Translations under genes and position numbers: made by a program
In this document: in pieces, positions 1-9,810 of the stretch
How positions within the stretch are numbered: position 1 is the first letter of the stretch
How the letters are laid out: each line of letters starts with the position of its first letter
NCBI RefSeq assembly: GCF_002260845.1
Contig: NZ_BEDT01000001.1
Coordinates: 620,001-684,000 of the forward strand
Source of the DNA: Pseudolactococcus reticulitermitis
GTDB taxonomy: Bacteria; Bacillota; Bacilli; Lactobacillales; Streptococcaceae
Direction of reading: 5' to 3'
DNA: 64,000 nucleotides
Notes under the pieces: model-generated
Databases searched by the model: none
What the model was told of the DNA's origin: nothing
What the model saw: the letters and a program-made list of their open reading frames with translations, nothing else

Positions 1-379
1 GACTAAAGAATTTACCAGCACCACGTCCTAAGGTAACGACAGCAGTCGCTTTCCCAGCATTTGACGCTTTACCTTTAAAGCGTTTCGCCAAAGCATTACC
101 AGATTGATTGACCTTAGAAATACTTTCAGATAAGTCAGCAACAGCTGTGAAAAGCGGGTCAATCGTGACGATTTTACTGTTCACATCGTCAAGCAACGTA
201 TTCGTCTTCGCCATCAAGGTGTCTGCTTGCTTGAGCAAAATATCCGTATCCTGTGTGACGATGGCGATTGTCCGGTTGACTTCATCAACTGTTTTCATAG
301 TCTTGGTAATTAAAACAACCAAGAAGAGCACCAAGACTGCAACAGCAACTGCGATAATAATCAATGCCATATCTCCCAT
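1..379 (-). CDS. DUF948 domain protein (YtxG-like), partial
   Basis: The 5' 126 codons are present and the 3' end runs off the left edge of the window. The ATG at 379 follows a GAGGT-type ribosome site. The protein begins with one hydrophobic segment (about residues 5-24: ALIIIAVAVAVLVLFLVVL), followed by the DUF948-like stretch TVDEVNRTIA and a long helical region rich in D, L and K. This matches the DUF948 proteins that follow lgt in streptococci and lactococci, usually next to a YtxH-like gene. It is probably a membrane-anchored general-stress or envelope-associated protein. No enzymatic function is known. Confidence 0.75.
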   Translation of the reverse strand, partial: MGDMALIIIAVAVAVLVLFLVVLITKTMKTVDEVNRTIAIVTQDTDILLKQADTLMAKTNTLLDDVNSKIVTIDPLFTAVADLSESISKVNQSGNALAKRFKGKASNAGKATAVVTLGRGAGKFFS

Positions 380-495
380 ACCTACCTCTTTCTAAATGCG
401 TTACTTTCTACTTTCCTTGACATAAGAGCAACTCTATCTCGCTCACCTGCTACCATTGCCAAGGCTTAAAATACCTATAGTTGCATTATAGCAAA

Positions 496-1293
496 TTACG
501 GCTTATTAAGGAAATATTTGCTCACTTTGTGATGAATTAAAAAGAGGATAATGCCAAGGACGATGAGGACGAGCGATAATGCCTGCGAGACGCGGATGGG
601 ACCTAGCATGAGGCTATCCGTCCGCATCCCTTCAATCACGAAGCGCCCTAAGCCGTACCAAACCAGATAGAAAGCAAGGACATCGCCCGATTTTAAAGCT
701 TTGAGACGATGGCGGAGGGACATGACGAGGGCAAAGCCGACGAGATTCCAAGAGGATTCATAGAGAAATGTTGGCGTGCGGTAGCTATTGTCAATATACA
801 TCTGATTTTTGATGACACTCGGCAGATAATCCAAAGATTTGACCGCCTTACCAAACGCTTCTTGGTTAAAGAAATTGCCCCAGCGCCCCATGGCTTGTGC
901 CACTAGGACTCCCGGCACAGCAATATCTAGAAAATCAAGAGGCGCAATCAGCTTATAATAAGAAAAGATAAAGAGGGTCACTGCACCCGCAATCAGACCA
1001 CCATAAATGGCAAGACCGCCATGCCAAACGGCGAAAATTTCAGCTGGATTTTGACGATAAGCGCCAAAATCAAACAAGATATAATAGAGACGCGCCCCAA
1101 TAATCGCAATCGGAAAAGCAATCAAAATGAAATCTAACATATCATCTGGCTTGATTTTTTTGCGCGGCGCTTCTTTCATCGCCAGCCAAACAGCCAGCAC
1201 AACGCCCGCAACAATACATAAGGCATACCAACGAATTTCCAATGGTCCAAGTTTTAGTGCGATTGGATTAATCGCTAAAAATAATGCGCTCAT
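496..1293 (-). CDS. lgt: Prolipoprotein diacylglyceryl transferase
   Basis: Lgt transfers diacylglycerol from phosphatidylglycerol to the lipobox cysteine of prelipoproteins, the first step of lipoprotein maturation at the cytoplasmic membrane. The 265-residue product has about seven hydrophobic segments, the HGG..IYGG motif near residue 90-100 and the Lgt signature [10 protein letters not shown] near residue 137-146, with a further conserved [18 protein letters not shown] region near the C terminus. The ATG at 1293 is preferred: the longer frame would need a TTG at 1311 inside hprK. The start lies 1 bp beyond the hprK stop, so the two genes are almost certainly translationally coupled, as in other Firmicutes. 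Confidence 0.96.
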   Translation of the reverse strand: MSALFLAINPIALKLGPLEIRWYALCIVAGVVLAVWLAMKEAPRKKIKPDDMLDFILIAFPIAIIGARLYYILFDFGAYRQNPAEIFAVWHGGLAIYGGLIAGAVTLFIFSYYKLIAPLDFLDIAVPGVLVAQAMGRWGNFFNQEAFGKAVKSLDYLPSVIKNQMYIDNSYRTPTFLYESSWNLVGFALVMSLRHRLKALKSGDVLAFYLVWYGLGRFVIEGMRTDSLMLGPIRVSQALSLVLIVLGIILFLIHHKVSKYFLNKP

Positions 1294-1294
1294 C

Positions 1295-2218
1295 TTATGA
1301 ATTCTTCGCAATCAAATTAGAGAGACGTTCTTCGAACATCTTGGTGGCATCAAAGCCCATCTGTTTTGCTCGGAAATTCATCACCGCTGCTTCGATGATA
1401 ACTGACACATTTCGCCCAGTCGTCACTGGAATTTTGACCTGCGGTACAGAAACACCTGAAAACTCCGTCGTCGTTTCCCCATTGCCAAGCCGATCGTAGG
1501 TGTTGCCTTTTTCATATTTTTCCAAATAAACCGTCAAATCAATTTTCGAGCTGTCCATGACTGCACCAGCACCAAACAGGCTCATGACATCAATAATCCC
1601 AACGCCACGCAGTTCAATCAAATGACGGAGAATTTCAGCAGGTTCTCCCATAACCGTAAATTCATCTTTTTGGTAAACATCAACGCGGTCATCTGCCACT
1701 AAACGATGCCCCCGCTTAATCAATTCCAAACCTGTTTCAGATTTCCCGATACCAGATGACCCTTGAATGAGGACACCCACACCGAAAATATCCATGAGGA
1801 CGCCATGAACCGTTGTCCGTGTTGAGAGTTTTTCATCTAAAAAGGCTGTAATGGCACCATTAAGACGGCTAGTGGGTTCTGTTGATTGCAAGAGAACCGT
1901 GTCGCGTTTTTTAGCGACACTCACCATTTCATCTGGAATAGGTAATCCCCTTGCTACAATAATCGCAGGCGTTGCATCTGTGACGATATTTTTAAGTAAA
2001 TCATAGCGATTGTCACCGATGACATTTTGAACATAAGACCACTCTTTCATCCCAAAAAGTTGAATGCGTTCTGGCGTATAGTACTCCAAGTAACCTGTCA
2101 TTTCTAACCCCGGACGGGTCACATCAGAGGTCGTAATTTCTTTTTTTAATGCCGTCTCCGATGTATAGACCACATCAAATTTAATTTTTTCAAGTAATTC
2201 AGCAACTGTGATGACCAT
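1295..2218 (-). CDS. hprK: HPr kinase/phosphorylase
   Basis: HprK phosphorylates or dephosphorylates HPr at Ser46, controlling CcpA-mediated carbon catabolite repression and PTS uptake. The Walker A loop GSSGIGKS is at about residues 153-160, and the HPrK signature LRGVGIIDV follows around residue 203; length (307 aa) is normal for the family. Two ATG codons are adjacent at 2221 and 2218; the second is better spaced from the AGGAG ribosome site and is chosen here. hprK and lgt form one operon. A promoter with an extended -10 box is visible about 95 nt upstream. Confidence 0.96.
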   Translation of the reverse strand: MVITVAELLEKIKFDVVYTSETALKKEITTSDVTRPGLEMTGYLEYYTPERIQLFGMKEWSYVQNVIGDNRYDLLKNIVTDATPAIIVARGLPIPDEMVSVAKKRDTVLLQSTEPTSRLNGAITAFLDEKLSTRTTVHGVLMDIFGVGVLIQGSSGIGKSETGLELIKRGHRLVADDRVDVYQKDEFTVMGEPAEILRHLIELRGVGIIDVMSLFGAGAVMDSSKIDLTVYLEKYEKGNTYDRLGNGETTTEFSGVSVPQVKIPVTTGRNVSVIIEAAVMNFRAKQMGFDATKMFEERLSNLIAKNS

Positions 2219-2311
2219 CATCTCTCCTTTTAGCTAACTTCAGTATCCTGTCTTTCGTAAATCGTCTCTCATCCTTTTATGGATCAGATAATATCAACAT
2301 GACTTATTTTT

Positions 2312-2320
2312 ATTATATCA
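2312..2320 (-). promoter_or_regulatory. Extended -10 promoter of hprK-lgt
   Basis: On the minus strand TGATATAAT fits an extended -10 (TGnTATAAT). The -35 is weak and would fall in the terminator of the upstream pspC operon. The predicted transcript would have a leader of about 85-90 nt. Confidence 0.55.
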
Positions 2321-2324
2321 AAAA

Positions 2325-2365
2325 TTATAAAAAACGTTTCATCTGACCGCAGATGAAACGTTATT
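2325..2365 (-). terminator. Terminator of liaX-pspC operon
   Basis: A perfect 13-bp stem (2333-2345 with 2350-2362, loop ACCG on the plus strand) is followed on the minus strand by a U-rich tract. It lies 20 bp past the pspC stop. Confidence 0.85.
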
Positions 2366-2384
2366 TCTGATGATATGTTCGCCT

Positions 2385-2711
2385 TTAGAATTTTGACCAA
2401 TCATCGTCATCATCATCAAAAGGTGTCACATCTTTCATTTTTTTAGATTGTGTTGGTTTGTCGCCTGGCCATTGTGAAAATCCTGAAAAATCCTGTTTAT
2501 TTTGCCAGTCATTTCGAGTTGGTTGTGGCATGACAACTGCTGCAATGATATAGATGACCAAGAGAGAGCCGAAACTTGTCAAGGCTAGGACAGCGTAGAC
2601 AATCCGAATAATGGTAATCACATCATCACTCCAACCAAAATACTCACCAATACCACCGATCACACCGGAGATTTTTTTATTGGTTCTTGATTTTGTTAGT
2701 TGTTTACTCAT
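2385..2711 (-). CDS. PspC-domain envelope stress protein
   Basis: A 108-residue protein with an N-terminal PspC domain: the motif GVIGGIGEYFGW (about residues 16-27) and one long hydrophobic segment (about 36-62), then a polar tail ending in an acidic run DDDDDDW. PspC proteins of lactococci and streptococci belong to cell-envelope stress regulons (CesSR/LiaSR) and affect resistance to membrane-active bacteriocins; that role is inferred from the family. The start codon overlaps the end of the upstream liaX-like gene by 8 bp, indicating coupling. A strong terminator follows. Confidence 0.88.
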   Translation of the reverse strand: MSKQLTKSRTNKKISGVIGGIGEYFGWSDDVITIIRIVYAVLALTSFGSLLVIYIIAAVVMPQPTRNDWQNKQDFSGFSQWPGDKPTQSKKMKDVTPFDDDDDDWSKF

Positions 2712-3942
2712 GGCTCTGGTTCACCTCGCTTTCATCGTCTGTTTTTTGTTCTGAAATCGTCTCAAACTTTGAGTTGTCTACTTCTGGGACAACTGTTGGT
2801 TCTGCTTTTTCGACCGTTTCAGGTTGCTCAGTTTGATTTGTTTGTTCAGTTTGTTCAAAGGCTTGTTCTACTGTTTCCGTTGCCTCAGCTTGAACTGGTG
2901 CTGTCGTTTCTTGACTTGCTACTTCGCCGTCTTTCAACCAAATACTACCTGTATTCGTCGCAATATCCAACGTCAAACTATTCGTCGCCGTTCTAATCAG
3001 TGCTGCACCATTTTTCGTGATTTCTAGTGGATTATCAAGGGCAATCCGTGTTCTATATTTGCCAAATGTTGTTTTGAGATAGCCAACGACACCAATATTT
3101 TGAGGGACTGAAATTTTGACATCGCCATTAACATTTTTCACTTTAAGATTTTCGGCATTAATCCCAGTAGCTGTCACGACAATTTCACCATTAACATTGG
3201 AAACGTCCGCTGTTTCAAAGTCTGCTACAACTCTAACCTCACCGTTGACTGCTTTCACAGCAACCGTTTTAAATGTACCGTCTTTAACAATCAAATCACC
3301 ATTCACTTTTTTAACGTTCAAGTCTTCAGCAATCAGATTTTCGATGTTTACGATACCATTGACCACATCAAATTTAGCATCTTGAATCTGGCTAGCCGCA
3401 AGCATAATCGTCATTTCAATGACAATGCGTTTACTTTTCACATTCACAACTAGCTCACCCTGATCAAGTTCGAGGACAACATTGTCACGGATAAACTCGT
3501 CCAGTGTTTCTTCTACCACACCACCATAAACTTTATAAGTCGTTTCGACAATCGTTTTGTCAATGTCTTTCGTGACAACTGTTACATCGCCAGAAGTTGC
3601 TGTGACTGAGATGCCTTTAATGACACCGTCAAAGGTTTGAGTCTCTTTTTTTGTCCCATATTTCAGGCTTGGGAAACCATTACTGAAGTCAACATTATTG
3701 TCGACTGATTTTTTAGCCGATTGGAAAAGACTTTTGATGACTGATCCAGCTTGGTTGACAAACTGTTTCACCGCTTCTGATGAATCTGTTTGATATCCCT
3801 CTTTATCTGTTTGTTGCGTCGTCTCATCGCTAGCTCCTGTCTCTTGATTTAGACCAGCTTTTTCAAGCAATTCAATGGCTTCGCTTTCGGTAATGATGCC
3901 CTTACGCATCAAATCCATAATTCTTTCTTTTTGATTATTCAT
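2704..3942 (-). CDS. LiaX-like DUF4097 envelope stress protein
   Basis: A 412-residue protein. The N-terminal helical segment (MNNQKERIMDLM..GIITESEAIELLE) resembles that of enterococcal LiaX and other SHOCT-like sensors. A central beta-helix-like DUF4097 region follows, with repeated GDVTV/NGEVRV/NGDVKI strands (about residues 100-330), then a disordered tail rich in Q, E and T. LiaX family members take part in the response to daptomycin and antimicrobial peptides; extrapolation to this protein is inference. The ATG at 3942 fits the family N terminus; an upstream in-frame ATG at 3990 has no ribosome site. It forms an operon with pspC, overlapping by 8 bp. Confidence 0.82.
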   Translation of the reverse strand: MNNQKERIMDLMRKGIITESEAIELLEKAGLNQETGASDETTQQTDKEGYQTDSSEAVKQFVNQAGSVIKSLFQSAKKSVDNNVDFSNGFPSLKYGTKKETQTFDGVIKGISVTATSGDVTVVTKDIDKTIVETTYKVYGGVVEETLDEFIRDNVVLELDQGELVVNVKSKRIVIEMTIMLAASQIQDAKFDVVNGIVNIENLIAEDLNVKKVNGDLIVKDGTFKTVAVKAVNGEVRVVADFETADVSNVNGEIVVTATGINAENLKVKNVNGDVKISVPQNIGVVGYLKTTFGKYRTRIALDNPLEITKNGAALIRTATNSLTLDIATNTGSIWLKDGEVASQETTAPVQAEATETVEQAFEQTEQTNQTEQPETVEKAEPTVVPEVDNSKFETISEQKTDDESEVNQSHE

Positions 3943-4019
3943 GTCGTCACACTTTCTTGTAAGTTGTTCAGTTGTCGCAATTTCACCCATTGCGATATTT
4001 CAATATTTAAATTAGGTTA

Positions 4020-4052
4020 GTAGATACACTTATCTACACCTTCATTATCCCA
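4020..4052 (-). promoter_or_regulatory. Promoter with dyad operator for liaX-pspC
   Basis: The minus strand carries TGGGATAAT (extended -10, 4044-4052). Directly downstream, at the expected transcription start, is a perfect dyad with 7-bp arms, GTAGATA-N4-TATCTAC (4020-4037). Its position suggests a repressor site or a 5'-end hairpin. No match to a known operator is claimed. Confidence 0.5.
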
Positions 4053-4057
4053 CTTTC

Positions 4058-4100
4058 AAATCAAAAAGAAATCAGGCGAAAGTCTGATTTCTTTTGATTA
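4058..4100 (-). terminator. Hairpin terminator after ileS
   Basis: A stem of about 16 bp (4059-4075 with 4084-4099, one bulged base) lies 6 bp past the ileS stop. The AT-rich lower stem supplies the U tract. Confidence 0.7.
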
Positions 4101-4105
4101 AAGCA

Positions 4106-6904
4106 TTATTTTTCTTCAAAACCGGCAGTTGCTACTTCAGGAAATTCTAAGGCAACAATGCTGGCACAGTGTTCACACAGTTCAACTAAATGTGCATTGC
4201 TATTTGTACCAACTGATTCGTCAATTCGACGACAACGTTGACAAACACCACCGACCGCATGATTAACAATAATCGCCATATCTCCCACTTTCACAGCAGC
4301 TTCTGGCGCGGCTTGATCAGAGACGATTAATTCTGAAACGATGAGGAGCGTTGCCACATCTTCAGTTTCAGCGACGCTGGCTAAGAGCACTTTGGTCGCT
4401 TCATCTGGGTAAACCATCACACTGGCTTCTAAAGATTTACCGATGACTTTCTCATCACGCGCCATTTCCAAAGCCTTATGCACGCCCGTACGGAATTCCA
4501 GGAATGCTGACCAGAAATCGAGTAGCTCAGTTTCATCTGATATAAGGTCAGCAGATGGCATCTCAGTCAAGTAAGCGTAGGCTTCCGCTTCTTGTTCAAG
4601 GTAAGTCCAAATTTCTTCAGCTGTATGTGGGACGATTGGCACCAATAATTTTGTCAATTTGACTAAAATCTCATACATCACCGTTTGCATCCGTCGGCGA
4701 TCCGTTGATTTTTCTGTTTCGATATAGACAATGTCTTTAGCAAAATCAAGGTAGAAAGCTGACAAATCATTGGTCAAGAAGTTAAAGATTGTCCGATAAA
4801 CTTCCATGAAGTTGTAACGATCATAGGCGTCACGAACTGCTTGGACGACTTGGTTCAAACGCACCAATAAGTATTTGTCAGAGCCTTTCAAGTCTTCGAA
4901 CGCCACCGCATCTTGTGTCTTATCAAAGTCTGATGTGTTGGCAATCAAGAACCGCAGGGTGTTTCTGATTTTACGGTAGGCTTCTGATGTTTGACCAATC
5001 AAATCCATTGAGACACGAACGTCAGAGGTATTATCGACACTTGCGACCCAAAGACGAAGAATGTCGGCACCGTACTGTTTGGTCACATCTTTTGGTGCAA
5101 TCCCATTGCCCAACGATTTAGAGAATTTACGGCCTTTCGCATCTTGGACGAAACCTTGTGACAAGACCGCTTTGTATGGGGCAATCCCATTGACCGCAAC
5201 AGAGGTTGTGATCGATGAGTTGAACCAGCCACGATATTGATCAGACCCTTCGAGGTAGAGGTCTGCTGGATATGTCAGCTCTTCACGTTGATTTAACACA
5301 CCATTCCATGATGAACCTGAGTCAAACCAAACGTCCATGATGTCCGTTTCTTTGGTGAATTCACCATTTGGCGAGCCTGGGTGTGTAAAACCTTCTGGCA
5401 ATAGGTCTTTCGCATCACGTTCCCACCAAATAATCGACCCATTTTCAGCGAAAAGCTGGGCGATGTGTTCGATCGTTTCTGGCGTGATAATGGCTGTGCC
5501 GTCTTCGGCGTAGAAAATCGGTAACGGCACGCCCCAAGCACGCTGACGGCTGATGACCCAGTCGCCACGGTCGCGAATCATGTTATAGAGACGCGTTTTG
5601 CCCCATGGTACAATCCAATCAACATTTTCAACTTCGCTCAGGATGTTGTCGCGGAATTTGTCAATAGAGGCAAACCATTGTGGCGTGGCACGGAAGATGA
5701 CTGGTTTTTTCGTCCGCCAGTCGTGTGGATAGCTGTGGGTGAAGAATTCAAGTTTGAGTAGCGCATGGTTTGCTTCTAGCCACTCTGTGACTTTTTTATT
5801 GCCCTCATCGTAGAAAAGTCCTTCAAGTCCTGGTGCTTCATCTGTGTAGTAACCACGGTCATCAATTGGCGAGAGGACACCGAGTTTGTATTTACGGCTG
5901 AAGAAATAGTCGTCTTCACCATGACCTGGTGCGACATGGACAAGTCCTGTACCTGACTCAAGGGTGACATATTCTGCGTTCATGACTAAGGTATCACGGT
6001 CATAGAAGGGATGTTTTGCCACCATGCCGTCAAGGTCTGACCCTTTGATGGTTTGAAGGACTTGGTAATCTGTCCACTCTAATTTTTCAGCAACTGTGTT
6101 GAGCAATTCTGATGCGATGACAAATTTGCGGTCATTGACTGCGACTAAGACATAATCATAGTCTGGATGCGCAAAAATCCCCAAGTTAGACGGAATTGTC
6201 CAAGGTGTTGTCGTCCAGATGACAAATTCTGTGTCTTCTGGTAAAAGACCTTTGGTATCTGTTGCTTTAAAGGCCACGTAGATAGACGCCGAACGCACAT
6301 CTTGGTACTCGATTTCAGCCTCAGCCAGTGAACTTTCAGATGATGGTGACCAGTAGATTGGTTTTGCACCTTTGTAGATATAGCCATTTTCAGACATTTG
6401 ACCGAAAACGCGGATTTGCGCCGCTTCAAATTCAGGCTGTAAGGTCACATAAGGATTTTCCCAATCACCTAAGACACCTAAAGATTTGAAACCTTTACGT
6501 TGCAAGTCAACTTGCGTTAAAGCATAATCGCGACACATTCGGAGATATTCCGCACGGTCAAGTTCCTTACGTTTCACACCCTTTTTCGTCAACACTTGCT
6601 CAATAGGTAGACCATGTGTGTCCCAACCCGGTACGTAAGGCGCCCGGAATCCCGCCATATTTTTATAACGGATGATGATGTCTTTCGAAATTTTGTTCAT
6701 GGCGTGGCCGACATGGATATCCCCATTGGCATAGGGAGGACCATCATGAAGGACAAATGACGGTTTCCCTTCGTTTTCTTTCAAACGGTAGGCATAAAGA
6801 TTCGCTTCGTCCCACGCTTCTTGCATTTTAGGTTCTTTGTTAGGCAAACCAGCACGCATTGGAAAAGCTGTTTTTCCTAGATTCAAGGTATCTTTAATTT
6901 TCAT
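4106..6904 (-). CDS. ileS: Isoleucyl-tRNA synthetase
   Basis: Charges tRNA-Ile with isoleucine. It is a class Ia synthetase of 932 residues, the usual bacterial length. Visible motifs are HVGH (HIGH motif, residues 64-67), [10 protein letters not shown], the editing-domain region around [18 protein letters not shown] (KMSKS loop, about residue 595), and a C-terminal zinc finger with CQRC and CEHC (about 885-910). It is monocistronic, between its own T-box leader and a terminator, next to divIVA as in many Gram-positive dcw clusters. Expression should depend on uncharged tRNA-Ile through the T-box. Confidence 0.98.
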   Translation of the reverse strand: MKIKDTLNLGKTAFPMRAGLPNKEPKMQEAWDEANLYAYRLKENEGKPSFVLHDGPPYANGDIHVGHAMNKISKDIIIRYKNMAGFRAPYVPGWDTHGLPIEQVLTKKGVKRKELDRAEYLRMCRDYALTQVDLQRKGFKSLGVLGDWENPYVTLQPEFEAAQIRVFGQMSENGYIYKGAKPIYWSPSSESSLAEAEIEYQDVRSASIYVAFKATDTKGLLPEDTEFVIWTTTPWTIPSNLGIFAHPDYDYVLVAVNDRKFVIASELLNTVAEKLEWTDYQVLQTIKGSDLDGMVAKHPFYDRDTLVMNAEYVTLESGTGLVHVAPGHGEDDYFFSRKYKLGVLSPIDDRGYYTDEAPGLEGLFYDEGNKKVTEWLEANHALLKLEFFTHSYPHDWRTKKPVIFRATPQWFASIDKFRDNILSEVENVDWIVPWGKTRLYNMIRDRGDWVISRQRAWGVPLPIFYAEDGTAIITPETIEHIAQLFAENGSIIWWERDAKDLLPEGFTHPGSPNGEFTKETDIMDVWFDSGSSWNGVLNQREELTYPADLYLEGSDQYRGWFNSSITTSVAVNGIAPYKAVLSQGFVQDAKGRKFSKSLGNGIAPKDVTKQYGADILRLWVASVDNTSDVRVSMDLIGQTSEAYRKIRNTLRFLIANTSDFDKTQDAVAFEDLKGSDKYLLVRLNQVVQAVRDAYDRYNFMEVYRTIFNFLTNDLSAFYLDFAKDIVYIETEKSTDRRRMQTVMYEILVKLTKLLVPIVPHTAEEIWTYLEQEAEAYAYLTEMPSADLISDETELLDFWSAFLEFRTGVHKALEMARDEKVIGKSLEASVMVYPDEATKVLLASVAETEDVATLLIVSELIVSDQAAPEAAVKVGDMAIIVNHAVGGVCQRCRRIDESVGTNSNAHLVELCEHCASIVALEFPEVATAGFEEK

Positions 6905-7031
6905 ATTCAGTTATGAGCTGACCGTGATTGTTTATCGGTCGATACTCAACGCCTCACTTTCTTTGATTTTAGATTAATGGTTCGGTTACAAATGATATCA
7001 ACTGGCTTAACAGATTAGTCTAGATTTTTTT

Positions 7032-7177
7032 GGCGTCAAGATAAAGCGCAGCAACTTTGGGAGTGTAAACTGAAATCTAACGAAGTCCTTGCGACATCCA
7101 GTTTTTATCGTCAAGGCGACGTAGACAAAGCGACGCAACCTTGGGGTTGTGAGCTGAAGTCTAAGGAAGTCATGACG
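7032..7177 (-). repeat. Tandem imperfect 63-nt repeats in the ileS leader
   Basis: Two copies (7032-7094 and 7115-7177) share about 70% of bases at a period of 83 nt, for example AAAGCG..GCAAC.TTGGG and CTGAA.TCTAA.GAAGTC. They lie between the T-box terminator and the ileS start, so they are present only in read-through mRNA. The segment 6905-7031 shows no other clear structure. Confidence 0.7.
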
Positions 7178-7179
7178 AC

Positions 7180-7418
7180 AAAAAAAGGCCTTCCGCAAGG
7201 GACGAAAAGCCGTGGTACCACCCTCATTCACTTGATGACTCAAGCCTCAAAAGTCTGATAAAGTAGACCACGCTATTTTTCTCTGATACAAAGCTTTCAC
7301 GCCAAATGGCTCAGCCAGTATCAGATATCAACAAGTTGATCATCAATAACGAAGGGATTGCAAGGCTTCCACCATCTCTTGCTCGCTAGTTATATTCGTT
7401 ACTGACCTGTGCTTGTTT
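7180..7418 (-). promoter_or_regulatory. T-box riboswitch of ileS
   Basis: The T-box consensus AGGGTGGTACCACGGC is present exactly on the minus strand (7209-7224). It overlaps the 5' arm of an intrinsic terminator (GGCUUUUC/GGAAGGCC followed by seven U, about 7186-7211). Stem I includes the typical AGAGATGGTGGAAG segment near 7370, and an ATC triplet near 7325 is the candidate isoleucine specifier. Uncharged tRNA-Ile is expected to stabilise the antiterminator and allow ileS expression. Confidence 0.93.
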
Positions 7419-8141
7419 TCAAATTTCAGAATTCGTTGTGTCTTGTTCTGTTTCAGTTGGCTCTGTTGATGTAACAGATGCAACTGATTCATTCGGTTCT
7501 GTTATTTCAGGCGTTGCGACAGTTTCTTCATTGTCAAGAATTTCTGACACTTGGTTCACTGTGTGACTGATTTGAACAGTATTGCCTTCATGCGTTTCGA
7601 TAATTTCTTTTAACTTCTCTTCACCGTCGCCAATGTAGGTTGATGTCGGTTTAAGAATTTCTTCCCACTCATGAGACTTAATACCTTCAAGCTGTGCTTC
7701 AACCATTAAGGTCATCCGTTGATGGTAAATGCGCATCTTGCGTTTGAGTTCATCAGTTTCTTTAACCAAACGACGTGCGTCGTCTGAAGCAGAATTCAGA
7801 ATGCCACCAGCTTCTTTTTTAGCAGATTCCAAAATATATTGCGCTTTTTGGCCTGCTTCAGAAGTCACACCGTTAGCTTCGTTGATGGCTTGTTCTTTCA
7901 AGTTATCGGCAGCACTTTGCGCCACAACGATTGACTTGTTCAATGATTCTTTCATGCCTTCAAAATACTCGACACGTTCACGCAAACTTTTCAATTCACG
8001 TTCTTGATCTTTCATCTTTTCAGCAAATGTATCATAGTCACGAATGACTAAATCAAGAAAATCATCAACGTCAGCTTTGTTGTAGCCACGCATCTTAGTT
8101 GGAAACGTCTTATTTTGAACATCTAAACTATTTAAAGTCAT
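7419..8141 (-). CDS. divIVA: Cell-division protein DivIVA
   Basis: DivIVA binds negatively curved membrane at septa and poles and recruits division and cell-wall proteins. The N-terminal membrane-binding domain has the hallmark FPTKMRGYNKADVDDFLD (residues 13-30). A long coiled coil follows (about 30-165), then an acidic, threonine-rich tail (SVTSTEPTETEQDTT). Length of 240 aa is typical of lactococci. It is the last gene of the division cluster; the ileS T-box leader starts directly after it. It lies 29 bp downstream of ylmH. Confidence 0.95.
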   Translation of the reverse strand: MTLNSLDVQNKTFPTKMRGYNKADVDDFLDLVIRDYDTFAEKMKDQERELKSLRERVEYFEGMKESLNKSIVVAQSAADNLKEQAINEANGVTSEAGQKAQYILESAKKEAGGILNSASDDARRLVKETDELKRKMRIYHQRMTLMVEAQLEGIKSHEWEEILKPTSTYIGDGEEKLKEIIETHEGNTVQISHTVNQVSEILDNEETVATPEITEPNESVASVTSTEPTETEQDTTNSEI

Positions 8142-8170
8142 AGGTGCTACCTCCTATTATCATTTTTTAC

Positions 8171-8968
8171 TTATCTTTTGGTTGAGATGACCTGAACTTC
8201 AACTCTCATCTTATCTTTTTTGGTAAGACCGAGTGTTTGCACAATTTTGATACGACCAAGGCCGCGAATACTGACCAAATCACCGTTTACCAACTCAAAG
8301 TCATTTCGTAAATTTTCCGTATAATTGACCTTGGCTTTACTTGATTGTATCAAATTTTGAGCTAAATTGCGAGACATATTGAAGACAGCTGCGATTGTCT
8401 TATCCAGTCTTAAACTTGATAAGGTAATGTTTTTTGTGACGGCTTGTTCAACTGTTGGCACAAATTGTAGCACATCAATTTCTCGAATTTTAACACCGCT
8501 GCGCGCAATCTTATGGACATTATCCGTAATCAGCGAGACCAATTTGGCATCTATAAGCACTTGAGCAAAGCGATCATGAACCACAATATCGCCAATTTTT
8601 GAGCGGTCAAGTCCCGTTTCACCTAACAAAGTGCCCAAAATTTGCGAATGTTTCAGCGTCACAAACTTACTAGCAAAGTCAATCTGTAAACAAGCTAACT
8701 CAAAATCAGCGACCTCCAGTTGATAGTAGCTGGGTGCTAAAATCACCTTCAGATACTCCGTCTCAGCGATAGCTGAGCTGGTAAATATCTGAATATCAGC
8801 CCCATGTTGCCCCTGTACCAAAGTCGTCAAAATAAAGACTTGTCTCGGATTTAAAAAATCTGTGGTGACCAAGCTATAACTGTCAATTACGCTCGCAAGC
8901 CAGTCAGAGACTTTATCAATAAAAGCACGCTCACTCGGTCGAAAATGTTGGTAAATCGCTTGGGTCAT
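8171..8968 (-). CDS. ylmH: YlmH S4-domain RNA-binding protein
   Basis: A 265-residue YlmH protein. Its N-terminal part carries RQVFILTTLVQGQHGADIQIF and the family motif VVHDRFAQVLID; the C-terminal S4 RNA-binding domain (about residues 180-245) includes RLDKTIAAVFNMSR and VNYTENLRNDFELVNGDLVSIRGLGR. In related bacteria YlmH binds ribosomal particles and acts in rescue of stalled 50S-peptidyl-tRNA complexes; this role is taken from family knowledge. Its start overlaps the yggT stop by one base (TGATG), so the two are coupled. Confidence 0.92.
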   Translation of the reverse strand: MTQAIYQHFRPSERAFIDKVSDWLASVIDSYSLVTTDFLNPRQVFILTTLVQGQHGADIQIFTSSAIAETEYLKVILAPSYYQLEVADFELACLQIDFASKFVTLKHSQILGTLLGETGLDRSKIGDIVVHDRFAQVLIDAKLVSLITDNVHKIARSGVKIREIDVLQFVPTVEQAVTKNITLSSLRLDKTIAAVFNMSRNLAQNLIQSSKAKVNYTENLRNDFELVNGDLVSIRGLGRIKIVQTLGLTKKDKMRVEVQVISTKR

Positions 8969-9213
8969 CAGAACATCATCAGCAACAAGCGTTGGATACA
9001 GTTCAGGGCGATAACGGCAACGGCAATTGTAAAGTCGAGTCCGGCAAATTGAAGGGGTAAACGGTCAAAAATAGACAAAAACGGACGTGAAATTTGTCCG
9101 ATGATTCTGCCGATTTGACTATTTCGTAGATCAGGTGCCCAACTCAACAGGGCATAGACAATCAAAACCCACTCGTAAATCGTGATGAGGCGATACAAAA
9201 AGTATATAATCAT
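8968..9213 (-). CDS. YggT family membrane protein
   Basis: An 81-residue protein with two hydrophobic helices flanking the conserved LLSWAPDLRNSQIGRIIGQISRPFL core of YggT/Ycf19 proteins (position about 22-47). Members sit beside sepF in many Firmicutes division clusters and may assist septal membrane organisation or cation homeostasis; function is not established. Both ends overlap neighbours by a single base (TAATG with sepF, TGATG with ylmH). Confidence 0.88.
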   Translation of the reverse strand: MIIYFLYRLITIYEWVLIVYALLSWAPDLRNSQIGRIIGQISRPFLSIFDRLPLQFAGLDFTIAVAVIALNCIQRLLLMMF

Positions 9214-9761
9214 TAGTACGTATCCAAACCTTCAAAGTTACGGCCTGCAAGAATGCTCAATTCTTTTTCTGCATCCACTGTCATCCCATTTGGTGTGAGC
9301 AAGAAAATTTGCCCACCGACATTTTGAATGTCGCCATCAAGTGTGAAGACCACACCTGTTAAAAAGTCGATTGACCGACGGGCTTGTTGGTCGCCCATAT
9401 TTTTAAAGTTGACCAAAACACTCTCGCCATTTCGAATCACACGTGCTGATTCCATGATTTGATCATAAGCAGCTGGTTCTTTGATGGCAATGGTTGGAAC
9501 AATCCCAGCTGAAATCGGACGCTGTTGCGACGCGGGACGGGTTGGATTTGCAGCAATATCAGGTTGACGATTTTGCTTGCGTTCTGATTTCATTTCTGGC
9601 TTAGGCGCCGTATTGGTCACAACTTGTGGGCGGGGTTGCGCGGGCGATTGTGTCGGTGCTTGATTTGTCACCACTTGAGGACGCGCGACAGGTGCCGACT
9701 CTTCCTCATCTCCTAAGTTAAAATAATCTTTTGCTTTCTCAATGTAATCTTTTAAAGCCAT
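9213..9761 (-). CDS. sepF: Cell-division protein SepF
   Basis: SepF tethers FtsZ filaments to the membrane and shapes the division septum. Of 182 residues, the N terminus (MALKDYIEKAKDYFNLG) is the amphipathic membrane-targeting helix. Residues about 25-90 form a Q/P-rich linker with two copies of a RPQVVTN.AP motif. The C-terminal SepF domain (about 95-182) holds the family core VLVNFKNMGDQQARRSIDFL. It is in the ftsA-ftsZ-yggS-sepF-yggT-ylmH-divIVA cluster, 50 bp after yggS. Confidence 0.95.
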   Translation of the reverse strand: MALKDYIEKAKDYFNLGDEEESAPVARPQVVTNQAPTQSPAQPRPQVVTNTAPKPEMKSERKQNRQPDIAANPTRPASQQRPISAGIVPTIAIKEPAAYDQIMESARVIRNGESVLVNFKNMGDQQARRSIDFLTGVVFTLDGDIQNVGGQIFLLTPNGMTVDAEKELSILAGRNFEGLDTY

Positions 9762-9810
9762 TAATTTCTACCTACTTATTTTAGTCATCTCTAGCGTTTA
9801 GAGGCGTCCT

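Noticed and set aside
7007-7243. A 78-codon minus-strand frame in the ileS leader with an internal repeat (DFLRLQL/DFVRFQF)
   Set aside because: It starts inside the T-box terminator region, has no ribosome site, and its repeat only reflects the tandem DNA repeat. Treated as non-coding leader.
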